From Lineus longissimus (taxonomy: Eukaryota > Nemertea > Pilidiophora > Heteronemertea > Lineidae): 64,000 bases of DNA. Positions 1 to 10,467 of this stretch are shown piece by piece; the first letter of the stretch is position 1; each line of letters starts with the position of its first letter. The DNA lies in NCBI RefSeq assembly GCF_910592395.1, contig NC_088322.1:12147431-12211430 (forward strand). The letters run 5' to 3'. A program made the translations under genes and the position numbers. Below the pieces are notes generated by a model. The model ran no database searches. It was not told where the DNA came from and saw only the letters and a program-made list of their open reading frames with translations.

Positions 1-83
1 TCCTTGCCCCCTCCCCCCTAACTGCGAAATTTTTTTCCCAAACAACTTTACTATTAGAAACTTTTGAACCAATCAAATTCGAC

Positions 84-180
84 ATGACGTCACAGAAAGT
101 TGGTGCGAGTGCCAAAGCCACTGGCCGTCAAGACAGCGATGTTATTCGGCGCAGGTTCGAATCCGACCTGGGAATTTGTT
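84..180 (+). repeat. tRNA-like SINE fragment
   Basis: A B-box-like motif GGTTCGAATCC lies at 154-164, and a loose A-box-like motif (TGGTGCGAGTG) begins at 101. The spacing of about 50 bp fits an RNA polymerase III type 2 internal promoter. The T-arm does not fold into a clean 5-bp stem and no complete cloverleaf can be drawn, so this is more likely a tRNA-derived SINE head than a working tRNA gene. The call rests on motifs only; no second full copy was found in the window. Confidence 0.35.
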
Positions 181-388
181 TAAATCGTTTTTTACTTGTT
201 TACTTTAAAATGAAATATTTGCAGGGTGTCTATAACAAGCCTTTATTTCCAAGGAAACCTATTGTTGGAGGACCTACACTCATCATGGGTATTATGACAA
301 GTACTTCACTTGTTATCTGCTCTTGCTGTCATCAATAGGGATGTGTCCTGATTATAACAATAAATACTGCCCCATAATCCATCCTTAC

Positions 389-600
389 GAAGTCTGGGAG
401 AGAGGGTGTCCTCTTGGGAGGTTTCACTGTCAGCATAGAACTTGGTAAGGTGCTGGTTGTGCCTGCCGTCCATCTCATCGAAGAAGATCAAAAGATTGGT
501 CACACCTCTCTCGCCTATCAGAAAGGTGTCAGTCATCAAACAGAGAGCAACGGGTGGCATCATATCAACATTATCTGGTTCTGCTCCAGGGACCAGCATC
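389..600 (-). CDS. Candidate internal exon of an unrecognised gene
   Basis: On the minus strand an open stretch runs from a plausible acceptor (AG just above position 600, preceded by a moderately pyrimidine-rich tract) to a GTAAGG donor directly after position 389. The translation looks protein-like, with hydrophobic stretches such as MPPVALCLMTDTFLIGERG and LLIFFDEMDG, and has no internal stop over 212 nt. I do not recognise the family. If real, the gene continues beyond the left edge of the window. An ORF of this length can also occur by chance or belong to a transposon, so confidence is low. Confidence 0.3.
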
Positions 601-1811
601 CTTGACAGCACATAAGAATGACTCAAGTCATGAAAATAGCTTTAAAAATAACTTTATTTTGCATCATGCCATCAATCATGTCAGGACATTCATGCAAAAC
701 TCATTACAAGGTAAGGAGAGATAACTAAGGTATAACAGAAAGCTTACAGTACACCAAGCTGTTTCAATGCAAACCTGCATTATTGCAAACACGCAAAATC
801 TTATTAAAATCAATGTATATTGTGTAATAAAGATGTCACTTTCAATGCAAAAAACATTAGAATTACAGTTGAACGTAACTTCATACCGGTAGTTAAATCC
901 TGTACCCAAACTACAGTATGCATTAGGTTTAGTAAAACCTGCAAACAAATTAACAACATGTATCACTACATGTAGCATCTGACTCTCATTGATGATAATA
1001 ATGGTTTCAAAATCATAAAACGCAACCAAAGTTGGCAAAATGTTTTGGTAAGTAACTACCACTTCGAAGATTTGTTTCGACCAATCCCTTCACCAGCGTG
1101 CACTGCCTTACTTGAATTTTGCGCCATCTAGCGGTAACTTCGTAGCCTACTCTCAATCTTGAGGCGCTGATTTCGTTAATTTCGGCATTGGGGCGAGTTT
1201 GGCCTACTCTAAACTAGCGGGCTCAGTACACAATTAAATCTGCTATAGGGTCCGTGTACATTTTGTGTGCATACATTTTCGTGATTTAAAAAAATTCTAT
1301 TCTGCGATTTTCATCAAACTTTGCAGAAATGTATTCCTATATCTTGTCAATGTCATAAATGAATTTTAGAAAGTTCCAATGATTTTAAATTGTTTTATTA
1401 GCGTTTTTGTGAGACATGCCAGAATATGACACGATGCGGGGCCGTGTTTACTACCTGTGAGAGAATATCTTTCCGACCCTGTAAAATCTAGAAAAGGAGT
1501 TCCTATCTCAAAAGCGACCTGAATCCTGTTAGTTGATATCATTCAAAATCAAAAAAGCCTAAAATGATGTTTGCAATCCAAATAACTAACATTCCAGGCA
1601 GTATTTAGGCACGACAGGGCTTTTTCACCGGATCTCGGGCCTTGAAGCCCAGTATGACACGAGCCCGAACTCTCTTGCGCCAGGCCCCATTCGAAGGCAA
1701 ACAAGGACTGACATTTGAAATGTTTAGGACAAATTCAAATGTTCAACTGGAACTGGTATCTTCATCTGTCGATGTTTAAAAATCACTAATAGGTTTTATA
1801 AAAATATATTT
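601..1811. other. Non-coding stretch, no feature seen
   Basis: AT-rich sequence with short ORFs on both strands that lack splice context or family resemblance. I see no RNA gene, inverted repeat or tandem repeat here. It could be intron or intergenic DNA of the tentative minus-strand gene(s) nearby. Confidence 0.4.
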
Positions 1812-4285
1812 CTAACAAAAAGCTATGAAGGCACTACATGTGTGAACAGGTGGCGCTCCAGGTTGGTAGGATTCGTATCCTAGTGTAGCAGAATGGAAAG
1901 ACCACTGGAAAACGTGTCCTTCCCTATTGGTTGGTGACGTGGGGATAAGGTATGGTTCTACTAAGACTTGGCCCAAAGTTATTTCTGTCTCCATGGAAGT
2001 CTTTTCACGGAGGGAAGAGTTGTTCCATGACCCTGAAAATGAAATAAGATACATCGATATTGTAGGGAGCGTCTCAGAAGCTTAATTGTTGTGCCCTAAA
2101 GACAAGTCTCCATCTCGTATGTGAAATTGTTCCCCTGTGCCTTTCTTGCGTGCCACTACGATTCTCTGAAATCATGAGACAGATCAAGTTAATGGTCAAA
2201 TTCAGGAACACAAGATTAAGATTTCCTTCCAATACATTTTCAGCAAGACTTACCTTTCACTTGGACAATCGCAACGTGAATTAAGACTATAGAGACCTGC
2301 TACTTTACTTTTCTTGGCATTATGGTCATACTAATGCTGTCTTTAACTTCCATCTCCAATCACATCAAAGTATGCTGGATCAAACACCGACACAGGGTCT
2401 CCTAATTATCATGATCATATACAATATCAAATAATAACATGTCGCCTTCTTTTCGGCGAAACCGAGACTGAATGACATTGTATTCACATTGTGTTCAACT
2501 GCGTTCATTTCGCAGTCAATTCATTAGTTACCAATGTATGCCTTAGAGGGGGCAGAATGGCACTGTTTAAACAAGAAGTCTCATCAACAGCCTCAAAAAA
2601 TATTAGATAGAACGTCCCTGTACTGGGTCCCAGGAATAAATATTGCCATAAAGACATATGATATTGTTCTGGGACTTATGTAAGATTAGTTCTCTCCGCC
2701 AAACCCAAGACTGAAGGATTAAAATCTTGTGTTTATAGGCTAACAAATGCAAACACTTCCAAGTGAACCCCCTACAAGAGAAGAGTGGCTCTTCTTCTCT
2801 CCGACTTTGACACCCTTCTACGAACATATCAATAGATCAGCCAGCGGTCCTTGGTGTCGCCGCGTGGGTTACGTCCAGTGAAATTGTTTGCAAAGGTCAG
2901 GGAACCACGATCTGACATCCATAACCAGCGTATCCCCTTTTCATGCCAGTTACAGTCGGGTGCTACACCACAGTCGGGATAGTGGCCGCCAATGAATGGT
3001 TGTTGAATTCAAAATCATGAAATCATGAGACAGATCAACATAAAGGTCAAACTCAGGAATATCAAGATCAAGATTTCCTTCCAATAACTTTTCAGCAAGA
3101 CTTACCTTTCACTTGGACAATCACAATGTGAATTAAGACTATAGAGACCTGCCACTTAAGCTTTCCTGGCAATATGGTCCATCAGAATAGCACCAGGCAG
3201 CATACTAATGCTGTCTTTATTATACCTTTAAAGCCACTATGGCAAACTTCCATCTCCAATCACATCAAAGTATGCTGGATCAAACACCCACACAGGGTCT
3301 CCTAATTATCATGATAATATACATTTATTTATCAAATAATAACATGTTGCCTTCTTTTCGGTGAAACCGAGACTGAATTACATTGTATTCACATTGTGTT
3401 CAACTGCGTTCATTTCGCAGTCAATTCATTAGTTACCAATGTATGCCTTAGAGGGGGCAGAATGGCACTGTTTAAACAAGAAGTCTCATCAACAGCCTCA
3501 AAGAATATTAGATAGAACGTCACTGTACTGGGTCCCAGGAATAAATATTGCCATAAAGACATATGATATTGTTCTGGGACTTATGTAAGATTAGTTCTCT
3601 CCGCCAAACCCAAGACTGAAGGATTAAAATCTTGTGTTTATAGGCTAACAAATGCAAACACTTCCAAGTGAACCCCCTACAAGAGAAGAGTGGCTCTTCT
3701 TCTCTCCGACTTTGACACCCTTCTACGAACATATCAATAGATCAGCCAGCGGTCCTTGGTGTCGCCGCGTGGGTTACGTCCAGTGAAATTGTTTGCAAAG
3801 GTCAGGGAACCACGATCTGACATCCATAACCAGCGTATCCCCTTTTCATGCCAGTTACAGTCGGGTGCTACACCACAGTCGGGATAGTGGCCGCCAAATG
3901 AATGGTTGTTGAATTTAAAACTGTTAACTGTTTACGTCAATTTACATATAATTAGACAAACCGTTATGAATTCAGTGGAGATTTCCATCTTCACCATCAT
4001 GACTTGGACATACGCCTTTAGTTTCTTTGAGCAAATGGTATTTGATTAGGGATGGCAATTATTGTCGTTGAACATGTACATGAAGTACAGTGATGTACAG
4101 TAATGTACATAATTCACACGCCTGGCTTGAAATTTCAAACTGCGCAGTTCATTCCCGCATTGATTGTAGGACTATTTCTACAATAAAAACCCTTTGAAAC
4201 CAACCCATACCTTTGTCAGGAATAGATACTGTGCCTTACCTTCTGCTGCAGTCGTTTTGATTTGTTTCGGAAAATTTGAAGGCAT
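1812..4285 (-). CDS. Tentative two-exon small-protein gene
   Basis: Exon 1 would be 4285-4240: an ATG followed by 15 codons plus one base, reading MPSNFPKQIKTTAAE, and ending at a good GTAAGG donor. Exon 2 would be 2032-1812. It follows a strong acceptor (pyrimidine-rich, ending TTTTCAG), opens with the two bases needed to complete the split codon, and runs 73 codons to a TAG. Joined, they give 88 aa in one frame. The second part contains EGHVFQWSFHSATLGYESYQ, which looks constrained but which I cannot place in a family. The reading frame stays open upstream of the ATG, so the start could be further 5' (up to about 4513), and extra exons may exist. The intron would contain the tandem duplication at 2167-3917. 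No function is proposed. Confidence 0.3.
2167..3009. repeat. Segmental tandem duplication, copy 1
   Basis: The segment beginning TGAAATCATGAGACAGATCA recurs from 3018. Copy 1 is shorter than copy 2 because several pieces around 2310-2350 are missing. The right-hand 400 bases are nearly identical to copy 2, while the left-hand part has scattered substitutions and indels. Confidence 0.85.
3018..3917. repeat. Segmental tandem duplication, copy 2
   Basis: Direct repeat of 2167-3009, in the same orientation and immediately adjacent. It keeps segments (for example around 3180-3245) that copy 1 lacks. Both copies carry the same minus-strand ORF beginning MFVEGCQSRREEEPLF. That ORF has no recognisable homology and is more likely carried along than functional. 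Confidence 0.85.
3734..3920 (-). CDS. Possible terminal exon, unrecognised
   Basis: After an AG acceptor on the minus strand (AACAG just above 3920), an open frame runs to a TGA at 3736-3734. It contains cysteine- and tryptophan-rich sequence such as YPDCGVAPDCNWHEKG and GIRWLWMSDRGSLTF. The matching piece of copy 1 (2825-2997) is almost identical but one base shorter near 2991, which shifts the frame upstream of GGHYPDC. The composition is unusual for random translation, but I recognise no domain, and the acceptor has a weak pyrimidine tract. Confidence 0.2.
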
Positions 4286-5418
4286 TTTTACGTCTGAAAT
4301 CGGAGAAAGTGTCCCGCAATGTTCTCCACAGCTCACACACCAACCGACTGGTACTGGCGTTCCAATCAACCGCGACCGATCATGCCCCCTTGAGCCAGGC
4401 CAGCTAACAGTTACCTGCTCACAAGTCTTTTGTTCTGTGAATGGATTAATATGAGAGGCATTGTCAAAAATATAACAGGCATTGTCAACATGTGGGCTTG
4501 GCTTAGCATACATACTTGCACGTGTACGTTTGCCGAGCTGTGGAAATGCATAAGACAGGTTGCGTAAGCCAAAGGAGGATGTAAATGCATTTTTTTATCA
4601 ACAATTTTTTTATAATTTCCCCAATTCCTCCTACAACCACGTACCAAGATGGTTCAGTGTCGCGTAAATCAATTTGCAGACAAGAGGACTTGACGACTCG
4701 ACTCGTACTTTGTAGTTCGTCGTTCGTAGGGCGCTCAGTTTCGAAACCTGCAAACATTCGAAACAGAATACAATTTCCAACTTAATTGATAGCATGGATA
4801 TCAAACTTGATTCGGTCGGGTCACTTAATGGGCAATGGGGGGTCCATAAGAGAGACAATGTTCCATTGTCGTCATGTTTTATAGGTGACAGATATGACCA
4901 TTAAGATGCCAACCTCGTACCAAGATTTTTGCATTTAATCGTTTTATTTGTTGTTTATTCACATGTGGGTCAACTAACGATTCAACGCAGTGCGTACGTA
5001 TACCATCTAAACCACGGGAGAAATGAAGTGATATCAGCTGAACTATTATCCATACCATAGCGATCTGATTCGGTGACAGAAAATTACAGCGATGTCCATT
5101 GATTAATCGTCCAACCGTACGAATTCCCGCTATTTGTGGCAGTCCATATGGAGATCCAATCAGGATGACGCAATGGACTGCCCTGGGAGTCTAATTAATA
5201 CCCAAGTCCACACGTGCGCATTTCGTATTTCCCGCGAACTAATAGTGGCGTCATCTGTTATCAAGTAGAAGAACTCCGACACTCCTCCGACATCTCCCGA
5301 TGTGTATATCGAGGATATAACGAATCGCCACTTTGCTACATACGGTCGAATAAAGTATTATATTATCCCTTTATTTACCAATTATTTCTGTTTTTGGAAG
5401 TTGAAGACATAAATCAAG
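4286..5418. other. Intergenic region and ZC3H15 upstream sequence
   Basis: No complete gene is seen. It includes TACATG-rich sequence at about 4065-4115. The last 200-400 bases before 5419 must hold the ZC3H15 promoter and 5' UTR. I could not fix a TATA box, initiator or 5' UTR splice site with confidence. Confidence 0.4.
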
Positions 5419-8400
5419 ATGCCACCGAAGGGTGCCGCGAAGAAAGATGGTCCGAGCAAGAAGACCGAGATGAAGAAAAAGGAGAAAATTATTGAGGTAT
5501 GGAATGGATTGGTATGGTTGTGAAATTTTCCATGCTTTGAACAGGACATGCATGTATCTCCCATGTACATCATGTACATGCCTAGCTGCATGCAGTGCAC
5601 TGCAATAACTGCATGCACTGTCAAGATCACTCACTGCAGTGTATACACAGAAGAATGGATTCTCCTTACCTTTTCTTCTTTATTTCGCTGGCGGAGCGGC
5701 CATATTGGTACTGGTAGTGGTAGGCCTAAACCTTTGGCTACGCACCTGATTATGCTTTGCTTAGCCATTTGCTGGCTCTGTTAGCTGATTGGTCAGTAAT
5801 GCCCAAACTGTACCACTACCATCGGCATATCCGGAACCGAAGTTCTTAATTCTAGTATTTCTGGCTGTGTGAGTGCAATGTAAGTGATCTGGTAACAGCA
5901 ACAGTGTTTTTCACACCTCTCACCTGACCAAGTTGTTCATTCTCCTTGCCCTCAATAAAAGTCCAAAAGAAAATGCCTCCAGGTCTTTTTTTTTTACAGG
6001 ACAAGACATTTGGCTTGAAAAACAAAAAAGGAGCAAAGCAGCAGAAATATATTACTATGGTAGACAAGCAAGTTAAAGATGGTGGTGTGAAGAAAAAGGT
6101 TTGTATTTCATCTTTTCTCCGGAATGAGACTGCTGCCATTAGAAACTGATCGTTTGTGAGTTGTATGATATAAAGTAGAATGGGGTATTTGTAGCCCCTG
6201 CCTATGATGTTGATTGATATCCCCATCAAACAATGCAGGGGCTACAAATACCCCATGCTACCTATACCAACAAATACAGGCTGCTTAAAAACTAAAATTA
6301 AAATACTAAATTGAAATTACAAATACCACACGTTGATGGCATCTAAAGGATGATAACTGTATTTTGCAGACGACTGAACCTGACAGAAATGCGCTGAAAG
6401 AACAGAAGAAGAAGGAACAGGAGGAGTTGAACAAACTGTTCAGGCCTGTCCAATCGGTCGGTAAAGGTGAGATATATCACAAAATATTTCTATCTATACA
6501 TTTATTTCTTTGTGAAATCCGAAAAAAAAAAACGTCAGCGAAATTTTTCAGAATTTACATCCCTCTTGATCCAGGTGCTGACCCCAAGTCCGTCGTGTGT
6601 GCTTTCTTCAAACTCGGCCAATGTAAGAAGGGTGAGAAGTGTAAGTTCTCTCACGACTTGACGCTCGATAAGAAGGCGGAGAAACGAAGCATGTATATCG
6701 ATATGCGGGAGGATGAGGATAATATGGACAACTGGGACGAGGCAAAATTGGAAGAAGTTGTCAATAAAAAACACGGCGAAACTAATAAGAAGATGCCAAC
6801 CACAACTATTGTAAGTCTTCTCAAAGTGGCTTTTTGGTTGGAAGTGAGTTAATGGAGCCTCACAGCCTGTGGTTAATACTGCTGCACACCACACAGTAGG
6901 CCAGGGTTCGATCCCAGGGAGAACCCGGTCATTGTACTTGTGGATAGACTGGTGTGAGTTAAATACAACCAGATGTACATGTATGTCACAAAAAAAGTCA
7001 ACTGAGTTCATTCTTACTGAGCATCATTGAAAACCAGTGCAGTCAGGTTCATGTAGATACATTTATGCCCACGATGCTGTGTTTGGATGGGATTATGCAA
7101 TACCTCTGGGCACATTCATTAATTGTCCGGCATACTTGGTACTAAATGGTTATTCGGACTTTTTCCAGATATGCAAATTTTTTCTCGATGCTGTTGAGGG
7201 GAATAAATACGGATGGTTTTGGCAGTGTCCCAATGGAGCAAAATGTCACTACAAACATGCACTACCACCAGGTAAGGTTGCAATCTGTAATCATAATATG
7301 TATACTTTCACCCATGGCCATGCTGTTAGCAGGATGTCCAATTCAGGACTGATACTGGTGCCGTTGAAAAGTTCTAGAGACACTGATTTTGGCAGACAGT
7401 TCAACTACTGAAGGACATCTCTTTATTAAGGGCACCCTTTGGACTGTCTGCTGTCCTTAACTGACAGGTTTTACTGTAATCGAATTTGAAAGCTGTGTAA
7501 ATTGAGTCATGTAGTTATTCATGTCCTTTCCATCCAGGTTTTGTGTTGAAGAAGGACCAAAAGAAGGAGGATAAGGCAGACCAGGTGTCTTTAGAAGAAC
7601 TCATAGAAAGAGAGGTAGGCCACAAGTTGGATATTGTTTATGACATTCATCACAAATTTTATGCTGTTGTACAGTTAGTACTGGTGTATACCATGAAGCA
7701 ACTCCCCGTCATTGCCGTTGGAAGAAACTATGTCACACTAGCATCAAAGTAATCGACAACTAATGAGATGAAACGAAGACGACAAAAGCAATCACGTAAT
7801 TTTTAAAAAAACTAAAAAGGTATTACTTTCATACTATTTTGTGAATATTACGTGTAGGCTTTGAAGCAATTCAATTCAAACTCTTTGTAAACTCTCTGAT
7901 TCACTTTTCAGCGAGCAGCACTTGGTGTGAATCTTACGAAAATTACACTTGAGACATTTGTCGAATGGAAAAAGAGAAAGGTAAGATCATCGATCACCAT
8001 AGCCCTCCCTTGGTGGGCAAGGAGGATACCGCGGTGACGTCACGGCTTTTCCAAGATGGCGCTGCATATTGTAAACAAACTCGATCCACGGCCAAGGGAA
8101 AATCAAGTCATCAAAAAAGTTAGATTTTTCGCATCAAATCAGAGTTATTAGTACTTTTCTGCTATGAAATAAATCTTCAGACAATAAGCTATCATTTGAA
8201 TAATGAAAAGTGCTGTTTTGATGGGGAAAAATAGGGTTTTTTAAACCAAATAGCCGGCACCGATCTTCCAAAATTAGCGATGGTTTCAAAACAGTCTCCC
8301 AGATATGGGGCAATCTCTTCATTATCATAATGGGATTTGGAGGCATGTTTACAGATTTTACAAGTTCGAGACCTGTAATACCTAAAACTCGCATAGATCC

Positions 8401-10467
8401 CCATAGATCCCCTCTATTTGTCGAGTTAGCGCCCCTGTAAGATCATGCATTTTCGGACACTAGAACGAAATCTTCCTGCGGATATCGCGGTTTCGGTGAT
8501 GATTTAAGGAGAAATTGACTGTTCTTAGAGTTGTATGGGACAGAAATGAGTTCATACTTCATGAATACATGAATATATTATGATATGGGCGGGCTTCTAA
8601 GTCAAAACAATAACAAACTCAACTGCATCTCTACCGTGTATCGCGTAGTGCATTGCCTAGTGTATTTCGTAGTGTATTTTAGCGGAGACATTATTTCCCA
8701 TTATTTCCGCACTTTGGCCACGCCAAACGTCTTTTTTATTCGTGGAAGTTAATCTGCTCTGTAAATTTTATTCTACACAGGAAGAATCCATACAAGGTAT
8801 TGCAATATTTCATGTCTATTGGTGTTTTTGTGTACAGGAGCGCACCAGACAGTGAGACGTGGAGATGTGTTCAGTGCTGGTGCTGTCAGTAGACTGAATC
8901 TGATTGGCCATAGCGATCACTAATATGGGTCGGGATCACGTGATATGACGTCACCGCGGTATCCTCCTTGCTTGGTGGGCTTATATCGAGAAAATGCCTG
9001 CAAGATTTTTGAAGAAAATTTAATCTTGGCAGAAATGGTAACTCAAGAAGTACTTGTCAAGCTCTTTCTAACGAATGGTCAAGTCGATACATTTTTCAAA
9101 CTTTTAAGATGTTCTTTGCCGCCAGACATTTGGAAGTTCAGAGATACCGGTTGTGGCCTTTAGTGATGGAAGACCATAATAGCATTCTTTTTCTGTAGAA
9201 TGTCACATAATCATAATAACAAGTCTGATATTCTGTGATCTATTTAAAACAATTGATTTGTTATTTTCAGAGGAAAGAAAAGATTGATATAGCCAGCAAG
9301 GAAAAAGATAAAAAGAAAACCGACTTCAAGCAGGGCAGGATGCTCGGGGTAAGAATAGCTTAAACAGTGTGATCATTTAGTGAACAACCATTGATTTTGA
9401 GGACCAAAACTGGCCCATGTCATAAGTTTTAGGAACTTGTTTGAATTTACATGGGAGTGAACCAGGCAAATGTACCTTGCTTTTAAACAACCAAACAAGC
9501 CACTTACATGTAGTCGTCTGGCAACTCGTATTGGTGAATTTGAACTGTACGTGTATCTTTAAAGTGAGGATTTAAATCTAACTTTCTTCGAATTCAGATT
9601 AGCGGTCGTGAGATGTTTGAATTTAATCCTGAAACGGGTGGCGATGATGATGATGCGGACGATGTTCAGTATGAACGGGAGGATCAGGATGAGGAGGAGG
9701 TGAGTGAGAATGAATTGTGGCTCAGGGTGGGGATAACACCACCTCTGATGAGTTATGACAACAACTTTGCACCAACACTAGCCTCTCAAAGTGCTAGACA
9801 TCTAAAAATCTTTCAGTAGAACTCAGATGAGATGCCCAACCAGTGCTGTAACCTGAGCATTGAAGATGGAACCCGGGACCCCATAACTGCTTGTCAGAGA
9901 CCCAAGCGACTACACCACTGTGGCTCCTTATCAAGTTTGAATTAAAACCTTTCTTGTTTTTCTTTCAGTACGCTGAAGTGAAAGAAATCAATCTTGATGA
10001 CCTGGCTTCAATGGCAAGTGAGGTGGATGGTACTGGTACTGCGAGGAAAGAGGATGAAAAAATAGTCAAAAATGGCGGAGGTAGGTCTTGACGGCATTGC
10101 GTACTTTTCTCACAGTCCGGAAAAAATATTTTCTGTTACTCTAAAATAAGTTCCCTTGGCAAGATGTTCTCCCCTTTCTTTGGTGCGAAGGTGTTTATTT
10201 TGCTCTTTGTCATAAGTTTCAGTCTCTCAAGATTTTAACATTCTGCTTTATTCTTTTCTTCCAGACGAATCGGCAAAATTAGACGTGGCTGCTGCACTAC
10301 CACCCGATCCCGAGGCGAAGACAGCGGAAGCTATCTCGGCTGCAATGGCGGCTACGATAAACGGGGAAGTTATAGCGGGCGACGTGCCGATTGACGAAAA
10401 TTTATTCGACGGGGAAGATTTGGATTTATTGGAAGAGGATTTAGACACTTTAGACTTGGACGATTAA
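5419..10467 (+). CDS. ZC3H15: Zinc finger CCCH domain-containing protein 15 (DFRP1)
   Basis: Known role of the family: ZC3H15 binds and stabilises the translation-associated GTPase DRG1 in the cytoplasm. Eleven coding exons: 5419-5496, 6000-6098, 6370-6466, 6575-6810, 7169-7271, 7538-7614, 7912-7980, 9271-9348, 9598-9699, 9969-10080, 10265-10467. All introns are GT-AG, and the sum is 417 codons plus TAA (human about 426 aa). The N-terminus [15 protein letters not shown] is lysine-rich as in orthologues. Finger 1 is C-X7-C-X5-C-X3-H at about residues 100-118. Finger 2 has a long first spacing, C-X17-C-X5-C-X3-H, at about 172-200. A lysine-rich stretch and a DRG-interaction region follow ([11 protein letters not shown]), and the C-terminus is acidic ([17 protein letters not shown]). 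The start is the first ATG in good family alignment. Intron 7 carries a transposon (8009-8979). Confidence 0.96.
6181..6255. repeat. Short perfect hairpin in ZC3H15 intron 2
   Basis: Two 21-bp arms (6181-6201 and 6235-6255) are exact reverse complements separated by 33 bases. Partial complementarity continues a few bases outward. This could be a tiny foldback element or a structured intronic RNA. Confidence 0.85.
6845..6990 (+). repeat. tRNA-like SINE fragment in ZC3H15 intron 4
   Basis: A B-box motif GGGTTCGATCCC occurs at about 6905-6916, preceded by a tRNA-like segment with an anticodon-arm-sized spacing. It sits in an intron and has no complete cloverleaf, so a SINE is the simplest reading. 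Confidence 0.4.
7400..7480 (+). repeat. Dispersed repeat copy (TCCTTAA family)
   Basis: An ATTAAGGGCACCCTTTGGAC-like segment followed by a TCCTTAACTGACAGG-like segment resembles copies near 19258-19441, 32575-32672 and 51140-51215. It lies in ZC3H15 intron 5. Confidence 0.55.
8009..8979. mobile_element. MuDR-like non-autonomous DNA transposon with 9-bp TSD
   Basis: Perfect 25-bp terminal inverted repeats lie at 8018-8042 and 8946-8970, starting CAAGGAGGATACC. They are directly flanked by the 9-bp direct repeat CTTGGTGGG (8009-8017 and 8971-8979), a target-site duplication. The element is 953 bp and has no transposase ORF. A 9-bp duplication is typical of the Mutator/MuDR superfamily, so a MULE-derived non-autonomous element is the best guess. 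It sits in ZC3H15 intron 7 and does not disturb the splice sites. Confidence 0.88.
9826..9940 (-). repeat. tRNA-like SINE fragment in ZC3H15 intron 9
   Basis: The minus strand reads GGAGCCACAGTGGTGTAGTC (A-box region), then GGTCCCGGGTTCC (B-box-like) about 45 bases later. This arrangement is typical of a tRNA-derived SINE head. Confidence 0.5.

Noticed and set aside
101-165. Functional tRNA gene
   Set aside because: Box motifs are present but acceptor, D and T stems do not pair properly.
4178-4513. 111-aa minus-strand ORF as an independent gene
   Set aside because: It runs through a good GTAAGG donor after 4240. Only its 3' portion is used, in the tentative two-exon model.
5214-5495. ORF starting upstream of the ZC3H15 ATG
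   Set aside because: It is in a different frame from the conserved MPPKGAAKK start and has no resemblance to any family. It is 5' UTR.
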